Source of the DNA: Aegilops tauschii subsp. strangulata
Taxonomy: Eukaryota; Streptophyta; Magnoliopsida; Poales; Poaceae
DNA length: 64,000 nt
Assembly: GCF_002575655.3 (NCBI RefSeq)
Contig: NC_053040.3
Span: forward strand, 356,808,267-356,872,266
Direction of reading: 5' to 3'
Within the stretch, counting starts at the first letter, position 1. Each line of letters opens with the position of its first letter. The notes under the pieces were generated by a model. The model made no database searches. It had not been told where the DNA came from and saw only the letters and a program-made list of their open reading frames with translations. Of this stretch, positions 1 through 12,600 are shown in pieces. A program made the position numbers and the translations under genes.

Positions 1-613
1 ATTCTTCCCATAGGCTTTTTAATAGTAGAATCCGCCAAGTGCAAATTTAAAGAACATTCTTCAAGATCGGTAAGACCAAGCACATCACATAAAGATTTCG
101 GAATTGTAGAAACACTAGCACCCAAGTCACACAAAGCAAAACATTCATAATTTTTATTCTTGACTTTGATAGTAGGTTCCCACTCATCATGCAATTTTCT
201 AGGAATTGAAACTTCTAATTCCAAGTTTTCTTCAAAAGCATTCATCATAGCATCAACAATATGTTTAGTAAAAGCTTTATTTTGTTCATAAGCTTGGGGT
301 AAATTTATCATGGATTTCAACAAATAAATACAATCAATCAAAGAGCAACTATCATAATTAAAGTCTTTGTAATCCAAAAGAGTGGGCACATTACTAGCTA
401 AAGTTTTGACCTCTTCAAACCCACTTTCATCAATTTTCTCAATAAGATTTTCACCCTCCGAAATATTGGGACACCTTCTACCTAAAGTTGACTCTTCTCT
501 AGTCCCTTTTTCATCAATATTAACTTTACTAAACAAGGAATCAATAGAAGAAACACTAATCATTTTAAGATCTTCATCACTTTTGCGAAAGAAATCACTA
601 GAAAACGATTTTT
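1..613 (-). pseudogene. Element A: Athila-type protease region (partial, runs off the window)
   Basis: Aspartic protease segment of a minus-strand Ty3/Gypsy polyprotein, which would cleave Gag-Pol in the particle. Reading leftwards from a stop at 614-616, the frame stays open to the window edge. It contains CDLGASVSTIPKSL at about 95-135, the Athila form of the protease active site (DLGA in place of DTGA). It continues the gag frame at 614-1408 but is separated from it by that one nonsense codon. RT, RNase H and integrase should lie left of position 1. The Athila assignment rests on this motif and the tRNA-Asp primer site at 1995-2012. Confidence 0.75.
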
Positions 614-1830
614 CTAAAAATTCTCTTTTAGCTCTAAGCATAGCGGTTCTTTTCTTACTTTCATCCATAGAAACATAAATTTAATTGATTCATCTACTTT
701 AGGCACAAAAATTTTCATCTTGAGATTTTCCACATCATGAGCAATTCTATCAACACTTCTAGACAAATCATCAATCTTACTCAACTTTTCTTCTATGGAA
801 GTGTTGAAAACTTGTTGTGTGTTGATAAATTCTTTAATATTATTCTCAAGATCAGAGGTGTTCCTATTATTATTATAAGATTGATTTCCATAGGAATTAC
901 CATAATTATTAATGGAATTACTAGGAAAAGGCCTAGGATTAAAATTACCTCTATTAGCATTGTTGTTGAAATTATTTCGAGAGATAAAATTCACATCTAT
1001 GGCATCACTATTTTGCTCAATCAAAGTAGACAAAGGCATATCATTAAAATCAATAGGAGCACTTTTACTACCAACCAATTTCATAAGAGCATCAACTTTT
1101 TCACTCAGAGAAGAAATTTCTTCAACCGAATTAACCATTTTACTAGTAGGAGCTCTTTCGGTATGCCATTGTGAATAATTTGCCATAATATTATCAAGAA
1201 ATTTGGTGTCTTCACCCAAAGTAATTTCCATAAAAGTACCACCCGCGGAGGAATCTAAAAGATTACGAGAAACAAAATTCAAACCCGCATAAAAATTTTG
1301 TATGATCATCCAAAGATTTAACCCATGAGTTGGGCAATTCCTTAGCATCATTTTCATCCTTTCCCAAGATTGTGCAACATGCTCATGTTCAAGTTGCTTG
1401 AAATTCATGATATGGGTTCTAAGGGAAATAATTTTGCGGGAGGAAAATACTTAGTGATAAAAGCATCTTTGCACTTATTCCAAGAATCGATACTATTGCG
1501 AGGCAAAGAAGAGAACCAAATTTTTGCAGAATCATGCGAAGAAAACGGAAATAATTTCATCTTCACCACATCATTGTCCACATCTTTTTTCTTTTGCATA
1601 TCACATAATTCCACGAAGGTATTAAGATGGGACGCGGCAGCCTCATTAGGAGTACCGGAAAATTGATCTTTCATAACAAGATTCAGCAAAGCAGTATTAA
1701 TATTACAAGATTCCGCACTAGTGGCGGGAGGAGCAATCGGAGTGCCGATAAAATCATTGTTGTTGGTATTTGAGAAATCACATAACTTGGTGTTCTCTTG
1801 AGTCATGATGACCACACAACAAGATTGCAC
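614..1830 (-). pseudogene. Element A: gag (frameshifted)
   Basis: Capsid gene of element A, in two overlapping minus-strand frames. The first (1830-1405, starting MQSCCVVIMTQ) holds the N-terminal capsid with KIWFSSLPRNSIDSW. The second (1408-614) continues with QLEHEHVAQSWERMK, a typical gag helix, then an Asn-rich stretch and a coiled-coil tail. A one-base slip near 1410-1440, in an A/T run, separates the frames. No zinc knuckle is seen, as in other Athila gags. It ends at an in-frame TAG, past which the frame continues into the protease. One frameshift and one nonsense codon make this copy inactive. Confidence 0.8.
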
Positions 1831-1994
1831 TCAAAAATAGATCCGGCGAGAAAACGGCGAACGGAAAAAGGGGGGCGAATAAAACGGCAAACTTTTATGA
1901 AGTGGGGAGAGGAAAACGAGAGGCAAATGGCAGATAATGTAAATTGCAATGAGATGACATTTGTGATTACGAACCTGGTATATGTTGAAGATCC

Positions 1995-2012
1995 TCCCCG
2001 GCAACGGCGCCA
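1995..2012 (-). other. Element A: primer binding site, tRNA-Asp type
   Basis: On the minus strand the 18 bases beginning TGGCGCCGTTGCC match the complement of the 3' end of plant tRNA-Asp. The site lies 11 bases inside the LTR edge at 2024. The same site occurs in element D at 19351. It primes minus-strand cDNA synthesis and fixes the element's orientation. Confidence 0.85.
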
Positions 2013-2023
2013 GAAATTCCTTT

Positions 2024-3597
2024 TGATGTTGCTTGAAGCTATGTCGGTATTTCCCCAAAGAGGAAGGGATGATGCAGCACAGCGGCAGTAGGTATTTCCC
2101 TCAGATATGAAACCAAGGTTATCGAACCAGCAGGAAAACCAAGCAACACAACGTAAATAGCCCCTACACACAGATAACAAATCCTCGCAACCCACGTGTT
2201 AAAGGGGTTGTCAATCCCTTCCCGGGTATGGCGCCTCCAGTAGGCAAACGGACGTGAGGTAAATTTGTAGTAGATTGATAGATCGAACGCCAAATAAGGA
2301 AAACTTGCAGCAAGGTATTTTTGTATTTTTGGTTTAATAGATCTGAAAATAAATGCAAGGAAAAAGTAGATCACAAAGGCAAATATATGAGAAAGAGACC
2401 CGGTGGCCGTAGGTTTCACTAGTGGCTTCTCTCGAGAAAAAATAGCAAACGGTGGGTGAACAAATTACTGTTGGGCAATTGATAGAACTTCAAAAACTAA
2501 TGACGATATCCAGGCAATGATCATTATATAGTCATCACGTCCAAGATTAGTAGACCGACTCCTGCCTGCATCTACTACTATTACTCCACACATCGCCCGC
2601 TATCCAGCATGCATCTAGTGTATTAAGTTCATGGAGAAACGGAGTAATGCAATAAGAATGATGACATGATGTAGACAAGATATATCTATGTAGAGATAGA
2701 CCCCATCGTCTTATCCTTAGAAGCAACGATACATACGTGTCGGTTCCCTTTCTGTCACTGGGATCAAGCACCGTAAGATCGAACCCACTACAAAGCACCT
2801 CTTCCCATTGCAAGATAAATAGATCAAGTTGGCCAAACAAAATCCAAATATCAGAGAAGAAATACGAGGCTATAAGAGATCATGCATAAAAGAGATCAAA
2901 GAAAATCAAATACTTTCATGGATACAAAAAGATAGATGTGATCATAAACTCAAAGTTCATCGATCCCAACAAACACACCGCAAAAGAGTTACATCATATG
3001 GATCTCCAAGAGACCATTGTATTGAGAATTCAGAGAGAGAGATGAAGCCATCTAGCTACTAACTACGGACCCGAAGGTCAACAAAGAACTACTCACGCAT
3101 CATCGAAGAGGCACCAATGGAGGTGGTGGACCCCATCCGAGATGGTGTCTAGATTGGATCTGGTGGTTCCGGACTCTGCGGCGGCTGGATGAATATTTTG
3201 TCTACTCACCTAGGGTTTCTGGAATATTGGGGTATTTATAGAGCAAAGAGGCGGTTCGGGGGGCACCCGAGGTGGGCACCACCCACCAGGGCACCCCTGG
3301 GCCTCCTGGTGTGCCCTGGTGGGTTGTGCCTCCCTCGGGGCACACCCTAGGCGCAGCCAGGGTCCATTACGTTCCTTCTGGTCCAAAAAAACCTCCGAGT
3401 TTCGTTGCGTTTGGACTCCGTCTGATATTGATTTCCTGCGGTGTAAAAAACATGCAGAAAATAGCAACTGGCACTATGTCAATAGGTTAGTACCAAAAAT
3501 GATATAAAATGACTATAAAATGATTATAAAACATCCAAGATTGATAATATAACAGCATGGAACAATCAAAAATTATAGATACGTTGGAGACATATCA
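2024..3597 (-). repeat. Element A: 5' LTR (1574 bp)
   Basis: Complete LTR on the minus strand, starting TGATATGTCTCCAACG (end at 3597) and finishing CAAGCAACATCA (2024), so it has TG...CA ends. The primer site follows on the internal side. The other flank (3598 on) is a different LTR, so A inserted into that older LTR. The TSD cannot be checked because the other end of A is outside the window. The sequence resembles wheat Athila families such as Fatima or WHAM, but I cannot name it with certainty. All ORFs here are shadows. Confidence 0.8.
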
Positions 3598-4173
3598 CCC
3601 CCCTTTCCCTCTCCCTCTCCCTCTCCTTCCCTTTTCCCCCTCCGAAAGAAAGGAAAGGGGGCTACTAGGATTGGGAGTCCTAGTCGGTTTCCCCCCCATG
3701 GCGCGCCCCTTGTGGCCGGCCTCCTCCCCTCCTCCTTTATATATGGGGGCAGGGGGCACCCCATAGGACATCAATTGTTCTCCTAGCCGTGTGCGGTGCC
3801 CCCCTGCATAGTTTACTCCTCCGGTCATAGCGTCGTAGTGCTTAGGCGAAACCATGCGCGGATCACATCACCATCACCGTCACCACGCCGTCGTGTTGAA
3901 GAAACTCTCCCTCGACACTTTGCTGGATCAAGAGTTCAAGGGACGTCATCGAGCTGAACGTGTGCTGAACTCGGAGGTGATGTACATTCGGTACTTGATC
4001 AATTGGATCGTGAAGACATTCGACTACATCAACCGCATTAAACTAACACTTCCGCTTTTGGTCTATGAGGGTACGTGGACACACTCTCCCCCTCTCGTTG
4101 CTATGCATCTCCTAGATAGATCTTGCGTGATCGTAGGAATTTTTTTTGAAATTGCATGTTATGTTCCCCAACA
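3598..4173 (-). repeat. LTR fragment, Sabrina-like, truncated by element A
   Basis: On the minus strand the fragment starts TGTTGGGGAACATAAC at 4173 and runs 576 bp to the edge of element A. This start and the following text are a very common Triticeae Gypsy LTR that I remember as Sabrina-like. A TATA-like tatata lies near 3738, in a GC-rich context. The rest of this LTR should lie beyond the left edge of the window, on the far side of A. The short plus-strand ORF here is a shadow. Confidence 0.6.
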
Positions 4174-4444
4174 AAAAGCAGCATCCCGAGATCACGTTTT
4201 TTATTTCTTATGAATTTGGCAAGCAGAGGAACTAATTACAAAAATTGATGGTGTGTGAAGTTTTGCATGTTATGAAATTCTGAAATCAGAATGATTGTAT
4301 GCCTTTTTCAGATCGAACCACGGATTTGCACCAGATCCATGCCTTCATCTATGCTTGTATCTTGTATGCTTTTTTCAGTTCAGTTTGTGAGGTTTTTTCA
4401 GCTCACATTGTAGCTTCTTTTCAGTTCAAAGTTCCATTCCAAGA
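4174..4444. other. Unassigned spacer between LTR fragment and LINE
   Basis: About 270 bases with no ORF or recognisable element. Several TTTTTTCAG-like runs occur (about 4310, 4370, 4393). It may be old flanking DNA or the 5' UTR of the LINE. The LINE's 5' boundary is not defined by a clear target-site duplication. Confidence 0.3.
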
Positions 4445-4452
4445 ATTGACAG

Positions 4453-5770
4453 GTGATGCATAGGGGGTTTCCCCCATTTATTGAGGATCAAGTTTGGTGT
4501 GTGGTGGAACCACTCATCAAAAAATATCTTGATACTCATTTAAAAAATTCCGAGGACCATGTTTATCTTGGTACTCATACTAAAATGGCCGTATGCATCC
4601 CTAGTTGGTGCAGAGGCCGGGGAAGTGAAATTCTCTCCCAATTTAAAAAATCAAGACAAGGGGCCTGAGAGCACACCACGGGAGCCGGCTAAGGGGCCGG
4701 AGTCGCAGGGTAAGGCGGATACATCTGCCGAGGAGGCGTCATCTTCCACGACACCGACGAGCACACTTCGGTTTGGTTCTTTTGGAGCCCGGTCTGCACC
4801 TAGCCGGTTATGGAGTAACCGCGTTGAGGCGGATGATCCAGAGGAGCTCGAGTTACCGCCAGTGATTCCCCCTATTGTTGGTTCGCCTAAGGTTTTTTGT
4901 CTCAGAGGGTTGATTCTGGGCCGCAGGACTCGCTGGGCAGCGGTCTACCGATGGTGTGGGGGTGGTGGGCAGGAGGCCCGCATCCCCAGCCCAGCTGCGG
5001 TGGTCCCTAGCCATCCGGGGTAGGGGCGCGGGCAGGTGGCCTGCACATCTTCTTCCTCTCCCATGTCGTCTCCACGCCGTGCTGACGGTTTGTGGGGGAA
5101 TGAGACTGTCGAGCAGGTGGCTCCACGGTCACCTTCTCCCATCACTTCGGCTGGTGCTACCCACTCGACCGCGCCTTACCCTTCTCCACCGGCTACTAGG
5201 GAAGGGCGTCGGAGCGGGAGCACACGCCTCGGGAGAGGACTATAGAAGAGCGTGTCGCCTTCGGTGGGATCACGGATCCGGTCACGGCTGGCAGGCGTGT
5301 CAGCAACCGGATCCAGGGACAGCCAGATGCTGATGACCTGCAGTTAGCGTGCGCCAGGAGGGCGACCATGCTTCGATATGTCGAGGCAACTACAGGTATG
5401 TCTTTTGATAAGAGTTGTTCAATTATGCATTTCACCGAGCATGAAATTATGGATAAGGCAAACGACTTAGGAATAACTTTGGGTTAAAATGAAAAGAGGT
5501 AGCGAAATCTGTTAATGACCTTTTAGATTTAGAAGCAGAGCGGGCTTCTGAAATAATTCGGAACCTCGCATCAGTCAAACCTATGAATGACAATGACATG
5601 AACAATTTAGGATTTGTAGCCCTTGAAAACATTTGCAATAATCTCTTGCCTAGTGAGGAGGCCGAAGATGAGGAGGGGTCGGAGACTACGGACACTGTAG
5701 AGCCTCTAATGATGGAGGGCATTGTCTCGTGTTCTGCCGATCCTATGTTCCCGAAGGGTGATGGGTAGAA
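4453..5770 (+). pseudogene. LINE ORF1-like region (degenerate)
   Basis: Open stretches upstream of the endonuclease: a Ser/Pro/Glu-rich segment at about 4620-4890 and an acidic segment at 5583-5768 ending in EEAEDEEGSE. Just before the ORF2 start, the translation near 5810-5860 reads like the basic RRSARVKLKKKF tail I associate with plant LINE ORF1 ends. There is no intact zinc knuckle and frames shift several times. ORF1 would encode an RNA-binding protein. The assignment rests mainly on position. Confidence 0.4.
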
Positions 5771-5863
5771 GCCTAAGCAACCCTGGAAATGAAAAATTTA
5801 TCGAACTTCGGTGGTTCGTAGAAGTGCTAGGGTTAAGCTTAAGAAAAAATTCCATGATGAATT

Positions 5864-6540
5864 ATGAAAGGAATCTTTTGGAATAGCAAAGGTCTAGCTG
5901 ACTTGGCTAAACGTAGGTTCCTGGCTGAGACAACGGTAGAGCAACATTTAGATTTTATTGCGCTTTTGGAAACACGACGAGATAACTTTACCTCACAGCT
6001 TGGAACTCTATCCGGAGGAATTGATTTTGATTGGCACGTCTTACCTCCTAGAGGAAGATCTGGTGGGATATTACTAGAGGTTCGGTCTGAAACACTTGAC
6101 GTGCTTAACGTGGTTCAGGGAGATTTTGCGGTCAAGTTTCGGGTGAGATAAAAATTGGATGGTTTCCGATGGTCTCTTGTGGCTGTATATGGGGTAGCAC
6201 AACCTGAAATTAAACCATATTTTTTAGCCGACTTAGTGCGGATATGTGGAGATGAAACTTTGCCAATCCTAGTCGTGGGGACTTTAATATAATTTGGAGG
6301 AGAGATGAAAAGAACAATGACAATTTTGATGGACGTTGGTCTATGATGTTTAACATGATTATCGAGAGTCTTAATTTGAGAGAAATTGAGCTCACCGGTA
6401 GATAATTTACATGGGCCAATTCATTGCCCACTCCGACTTATGAGAAGTTGGATACGGTACCCATTGGTGTCAGTTCATGTGATGCAGAGAGCGATCTCAG
6501 ACCACACACCACTTCTTGAAGACTCGGGAGAAGCTACACA
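5864..6540 (+). pseudogene. LINE ORF2: apurinic/apyrimidinic endonuclease domain
   Basis: N-terminal endonuclease of ORF2, which nicks target DNA to prime reverse transcription. It starts at 5864 (MKGIFWNSKGL, with the conserved Asn). LLETRRDNF supplies the catalytic Glu, RSGGILL follows, and SDHTPLLEDSG near 6500 is the conserved SDH signature that ends the fold. Stop codons and frame changes at about 6149, 6270 and 6400 break it. The middle, including the usual GDFN-type motif, is degraded. Confidence 0.75.
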
Positions 6541-7139
6541 CCTTGCGAACAAGAATGATTTCTCTTTCGAACTAGGTTGGTTCGAGAAAGAATTTTTTTT
6601 GGAGATCATTGTGCGCGAATGGGCAAAGCCTATTAGTGGAAGAACTAGTATTGAGAGATGACAAAATAAGATCAGACATCTGAGACAGTTTTTTGCGAGG
6701 TTGGGCCAGAAGCGAGAGTGGGATTTACAAACAAGAAAAAGAACGACTCACTCAATTAATTGAAATGGTAGATTTAAAAGCCGAAAGTGATCTCCTTTCG
6801 GTTAATGAGCAAAACTCCAAGTCCGAAGCTGAGCAAGGCTTACGTGCTCTTCTTAGAGAAGAGGAGCTCAAGTGAGCACTACGTGCTACAGTGCTTAAGG
6901 TTGTCCAAGGGGATGACAATACACAATTCTTCCATATGATTGCGAATGGTAAACATAGGAAGAAGAAAATCATACAGCTTGAGTAGGACGAGGGGATAAT
7001 TGTGGGGCATGAGAATCTGAAAGCTTATATTTCTAATTAATATAAACAATTCTTTGGGCATCCGGAAGCAAGCACGGCGGCCCTAGATGAATCTGTTTGT
7101 GGAGATATCCCTCAGCTCCAGGTAGAGGAGAATGATATT

Positions 7140-8020
7140 CTCGCTGCACCGTTTACTGAGAAGGAGGTTCTGGATGCAATCTCACAAATGAAACCGAATA
7201 AAGCATGGGGACCAGATGGGTTTCCAGCTGAATTCTATAAGAAATTTTGGCATATTATTAAGGATGATCTTATGCCTATGTTTCATGATTTCTTTAACGG
7301 TCATCTAGAGCTGTTTCATCTTAACTTTGGCTTGATTACGCTATTGCCAAAGAAAGAAGAAGCAGTTCGGATCGAATAATTCAGGTCCATATGTCGTTTC
7401 AAAATTTTCACAAAGGAGGGTACCAATAGATTGACACAGATTGCTCATTCAGTGGTACAACCGAGCCAGACAGCATTCATGCCAGGGTGACACATACTTG
7501 AAGGGGTGGTCGTTTTGCATGAAACGCTACATGAAATCCATTGGAAGAAGCTAGATGGGGTGATCTTCAAAGTGGATTTTGATAAGGCATAAGATAAAGT
7601 TAAGTGGCCTTTCCTTCAGCAAGCAATGCGCATGAAAAGATTTAGTGAGGCCTGGCGGAACCAAGTGGGTACTCAAGTCCAGAAGAGTAGTGTCGGAATC
7701 AAGGTTAACGATCATATCGGTCATTACTTTCAGACACACAAGGGATTGAGACAAGGAGATTCCATGTCTCCTCTCTTGTTTAATATAGTGGACGATATGT
7801 TGGCCATTCTTATTGGCAGAGCCAAGCAGCATGGTCAAGTGGAGGGTTTAGTTCCTCATTTGGTAGATGGAGGAGTATCCATCTTACAATACGCGGATGA
7901 CACTATCCTATTCATGGAACATGACATTGCTAAAGCGCGCAATATGAAACTTATATTATGTCTGTTCGAACAATTGTCCGGTTTAAAGATAAACTTTCTC
8001 AAGAGTTAATTGTTCTGCTT
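7140..8020 (+). pseudogene. LINE ORF2: reverse transcriptase domain
   Basis: Non-LTR reverse transcriptase. Motifs in order: MKPNKAWGPDGFPAEFYKKF (7188, domain 1), FKVDFDKA (about 7567), GLRQGDSMSPLLFNI (about 7745), and the catalytic LQYADDTILF (about 7885), then LSGLKINFLKS. In-frame stops at about 7377, 7488 and 7590 inactivate it. At about 8008 the frame ends, just before the insertion of element B. The remainder of the domain is at 17698. Confidence 0.85.
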
Positions 8021-8069
8021 TGGGATGGCCAAAGACGAGCAAGACACGTATAGACAACTGTTCGGGTGT

Positions 8070-8610
8070 TGTCGTGGAATTGTCACGGCAGATGTCCTAG
8101 TGAGAGGACTTAGTCGTGGAGTCATCGCAACTAGGTTAGCTTAAAGGGGTTAAACAGGACAAAGGACACATGGAGTTTATACTGGTTCGGCCCCTTGCGG
8201 TGAAGGTAAAGCCCTAATCCAGTTTGAGGTGGTATTGCTTATGTCTCGATTACCAGGGAGCGAATACGCTTGACCTAGCTTTCGATCTCTTGTTTTCTTG
8301 TCCTAAGTCGCCGCCGGGTCATCCCTTTATATACACAGGTTGACGCTCGGCGGCTTATTGAGTCCCGGCCGGCTCATAAACAATGTGTCCGGCTCGGTAA
8401 CTAACCGTACATGCCTTATAATACAAGTCATACATATATGTCGGTTTACACTTATTGGGCCTTAAGTCACCTTTGGGCTTCGAGCCTTCAATGAGTCTAC
8501 ATAGTGAACCACCCTCTTCAGCATCTTCATGGGCTTTGCGTTGATAAACCGCCCTGAGCATAACCCGGCCCCTCCTGGACGGGTTACACTCAATACTTAC
8601 ATCCCCAACA
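8070..8610 (-). repeat. Element B: 3' LTR (left copy, 541 bp)
   Basis: Plus-strand ends are TGTCGTGGAATT and ATCCCCAACA. It has the same length as its partner at 17152-17692, with scattered differences, mostly C/T and G/A. A minus-strand TATATAAA (plus tttatata, about 8325-8332) is the likely LTR promoter. Immediately inside, plus 8611-8630 reads on the minus strand as AATCTGGGGCCTAA, the polypurine tract. Confidence 0.88.
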
Positions 8611-8886
8611 TTAGGCCCCAGATTGATTTGAACTTGTTCATGTCAATCTTCAATACTTAGAAAAATATTCCTTCATTTATCCTTGCGAGATCTCGTAACC
8701 CGCCGTGACGTCATCTCCTGGGATTGCGGTAACCCGCCATGATGTCACCTGTCATTAGTATTACATAGAGCCCAAATCTTAATATATCCTCTCCTTTAAT
8801 GAATCTCCAAAAACCGAGGCGCCGTGCTGTCACATCTATTTTTTTGGCCTCCTTGATTCTCGCGCACGCCACTAATCCTTTCGTCT

Positions 8887-8894
8887 TATAAATA
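8887..8894 (+). promoter_or_regulatory. TATA box of the antisense gene in element B
   Basis: TATAAATA, 277 bases inside the left LTR on the plus strand, followed by a CT-rich leader (cttcgtctctgtcttcctcctcgcg). The same box and leader recur at 63000-63007 in copy B2. This supports a real RNA polymerase II promoter facing gag. Confidence 0.65.
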
Positions 8895-9075
8895 GGGCCA
8901 GGGGTCCCTTTCATTTTCCCCCCTTGCCTCTTCGTCTCTGTCTTCCTCCTCGCGACGCTTCAGACCCCAAGCTCCGTCGCCGCCGTCGACCTTCGCCTCT
9001 GCTCCAACAACGGCCGCTGCATCGACCTGACTTGACCAGATTTCGTCCACGTGCCTCCGCTGTCCAACAGTTGGG

Positions 9076-9608
9076 GTAAGTTCTCCTTCTTCATCTTCCC
9101 ATAGATCCTATTAGGGTTTCCGCGAGTTCATCGGAGTTCATCTTCGCCTCTCACTGCAGCTTGTGATTTTTGATTCAAACTTGGTACTCCTCTGATGCGG
9201 TGGTAGTCGTGGCACTCCTTTTGGCCATTAGCACATCTCCTCTGCATAAGAAATCTTGATCTGAACCCATTAACTGCTCAAGTACTGTAATTTAGATCTA
9301 AATATTTTTCATTTACTGGAGTGTCGTAGATCCGAAATCATAGCATCAATTCGTGAAACCTGTTTTCTCAACACTTAGAAATTTTTCCTTTCCCAGATCT
9401 GCAGTTCGATAATTGTGTGGGCGGCTTAACCTAGAAATAGTAACCCGCCAGGTATCATTAGTCCCCTCTTAAGCCGCCAATAACTCATAATTGTAACTTT
9501 CAATGCCAATCTCCGGTTTAACACCTCTGTATGCTTTATTATTGTTTGCCTTTTAACCTTAAGCCGGCTTAACCATATAAACTTGAACCGGCATAACCTT
9601 TCTTTCAG
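9076..9608 (+). other. 5'-UTR intron of the antisense gene in B (predicted)
   Basis: Donor TTGGG|GTAAGT at 9076 and acceptor CTTTCTTTCAG at 9608 bracket an AT-rich stretch. The start codon at 9621 follows 12 bases after the acceptor. B2 has the same arrangement (63193-63795), so the intron is a family trait and not chance. Confidence 0.65.
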
Positions 9609-9620
9609 ATCCTTGAGGAA

Positions 9621-12600
9621 ATGGCTAAGACATACACTTCTTGCAACTGGGTCCAATCCGGGGTTACTGAAGAAGAACTGAACAACTTTGTCGCCACTGG
9701 GGCCTTAGCCAGAAAAAGAGGTCATCCACTGGAGGGCCCCTAGTGAAGAAATTCCTCCTCAACCTAAAGATGGAGAAGTAATTGTCTTTACTGACCATTT
9801 GAGTCGGGATTCAGTCCACCCGGCTCAAAGTTTTTCCATGATGTGCTTCATTTCCTTCAACTTTACCCGCAAGACATTGGACCCAATTCCGTGTCCAACA
9901 TCTGTTACTTCCAAGTATTCTGTGAAGCTTACCTTCAAGAGGAGCCCACAGTTGACTTATTCAAGGAGTTCTATTATTTAAACCATCAAACAGAGTTCAC
10001 TGACGGGCCGTGCCAAGAGCTCATGGAGTGTCAATTCAAAAGAGGAAAGAAGTCAGCTTTCCTCATGCCAAGCCGCGTAGTCACCCCAAAGACTGGAACC
10101 AAACTTGGTTCTACTGTCAAGATACATCTCCAGCCGGTGAGAATCCTCTGCCGGGCTACCGTGACCACCGACTTAGCAGCACACATCCACTCCCCCAATG
10201 GCTTAATGCAAAGGAACGGGCCAAATACGCACCAGCCGTCTCAAAGCTCAGGGCCTTTTTGGCCAATGGCTTAACTGACGTTGATTTTGTACGTTGCTGG
10301 CTGTCTTGGAGTATCTTGCCATTAAGCCATCGCCCCAGCATGATGTGTGAATACACTGGTGAAGTGACAGATCCCCAGCACCACTATGACATTCAGTTGT
10401 CTGATGCGGAAATTACTGAAGCTACCAAGAAACTGTTGAATGAACCTGTGAAGGAGTGTAGCAAAACGGGACTTAGTCCTTTCTGTACCTTAAACAAGCA
10501 GCCAGCTATAAGAAACTGCACACCTTCTACCCAATCCATACTTTCAATGATTATGCCTACTTATGATCTTTTCAACCTCCACAGGACGACTCTCCATTTT
10601 GGAAAAAGAAAACGCAGGATAAGCCGGTCAAACCGGCTCGTACCAAAACTAAGGCCACGAAGAAGTCCACCAAGAATACTACCGACTCTGCTGATGATAA
10701 TGAGTCAGAGGTAGAACTTGACTCTCTTGGCTCCTTTTTTATACATCTCATTGACAATGATTGTTATCAGGACAACGCAGAGGCCAGCCGTGCAGGTGAC
10801 GCAGAGGTAATTATTCTTCGTTCCAGTACAGAACCTCTGCCAACACAGAAAACCCGACAAGCAAGCTGGAAAGTAAGCTTTTCTCACCCTGTAGCTCACT
10901 TGGATCCCAACTTTATTTTGAAGAAACAGCAACACGAAGCTCGCCGAGTCACCCGGCATAGTGGTGGGCAGATCACTTCTTCCGGCTTACGAAATACACC
11001 GGTTCGTAAACGCCGCCCAGAGGTCTTTCATATTTCTGATATACTTTATCCCAAGGCAGGACATTTCCGACAACCTCTTAACCCGTCTGATTCGAACTAT
11101 CAGGGGACTTCTCATTCCTCCTCTAGCGAGTCATCAGGGACACAAATCCCGGCTTTCAAAATTGCACCTGGGTAAGGATACATTTTAACCATTCACCCCT
11201 TATGCCTGATCATTATACTGACCTCTTTACACTTCTTATTTTCAAGGGCCAAGCCCAGCAAGAAAGCCAAGCTTAATAAGTCGGCCGACGATCTCAATCT
11301 GTCTGAGCCGGAGAAATAGCCGGAGTCTCCTCGTCCAACTGCAGAAGCCACCATTGACAACTCACCTTCGGAAGACCATGAAGCTTCCATGGATCATATG
11401 GATGTTGAGCCGGCTATCTCTAAGCCGCCAAGCCCAATCAAACCTGCCGAGGAGAAGACTAATGACGTTGCTGTCACCGGCTTTGGATTCACAGCTCCAG
11501 GTCAACCTACTGTCTTTTCTAAGCACAGCGCTAAAGAAGAAATTTCTACTGAAGATAAAGGCAAGTGGAAAGCAGACTTGGAGAGCTATACCCATTTCAG
11601 TGCTCAAGACCTCCACTCTGGTTACTTAAACCGTCTATACACCAGCCGTGATTTTGAAGTCGGCTTAGTGAACCTGATGAAGGAGCGCTATGAGGTAAAC
11701 ACTGCCACTCCTCGTTACATGAATATTCTTCCCCTTAGCCGCCAAGTTTATTGGACATGATAGAATAACATGTGATGTAAACTTCAATAGCTGCATAGAT
11801 CAACTGCAGTAGCCCCCAAGGGCCGGTTTATACTTGCAATATGAACTGGGACTTAATAATACCAGTGCCTCAACTTTGCATCGGTAGCCCCCAAGGGCCG
11901 GCTTAATAAATATGTTAAGTCGGGACTTTAACTCAGCAAGAATCAACATTGCGTTCGTAGACCCCAAGGGTCGGCTTAACAAATATGTTAAGTCGAGACT
12001 AATCATATTCTAGAAATCCATAATCCCATTCATAGCCTTCGTAAACCGGATCACCACAATTTGTACGGGTCAGCAAATAAATTCATCTTTGACAAGAGCA
12101 ATATGCATTAGCCCCCAAGTGCCAAGCATAATACTTGTATTGTATTTGGGACTTCACAATATTTTAAGAAGCAATAGACATTAGCCCCCAAGTGCCAAGT
12201 ATAATACTTGTATTATGCTTGGGACTTCAAATAAATTCATTGCCATCTCATTTATTGTTTACTTCTTGTAGACTGAGCTTAGCAGTAAAGAATCCCAAGT
12301 CGCCGGCCTTCAAGAAAACATCAAGTCTCAACAAGCAGAAACCTCCAAGGCCAAGGATGAATTGACTAGTGCCATAGCAGGAATGGAGAACTTGAAGGAA
12401 AGCTTCAAAGCTGAACAAGCGGGTTGGGATACGGAGAAGTCAGCCCTGCTGAAGAGGGCTGAGGATGCTAAAGCAGCCCTTGAGCCGGTATCTGCAGAGC
12501 TTGCTGGCTTAAAACAACAAATTAATGCTCTGTCGTTTTCGATAAAATAGCTTCCTCTTAATATTTTTAACATATGTTATCCAACGTGCTCCCGGCTTAC

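Larger units (their letters stand above)
4445..8069 (+). mobile_element. LINE, segment 1 of 3 (5' part, endonuclease, most of RT)
   Basis: First piece of a non-LTR retrotransposon. The order is ORF1-like sequence, apurinic endonuclease, then reverse transcriptase, which is cut at 8069 inside the C-terminal part of ORF2. The coding text continues at 17698-17873 and again at 42277-43668, because elements B and D inserted here. TSDs GGTGT and ACTAG confirm both interruptions. The 5' end is approximate. Confidence 0.75.

Noticed and set aside
3854..4213. ORF starting with a His-rich stretch (MRGSHHHH-like), resembling a vector affinity tag.
   Set aside because: It is the antisense of a common LTR (Sabrina-like) in which catcaccatcaccgtcacc is native; no other vector sequence is nearby.
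11810..12240. Regularly spaced repeats that could suggest a CRISPR array.
   Set aside because: The repeats are degenerate, the spacers are not unique sequences of constant length, and the context is an intron of a plant retrotransposon gene.
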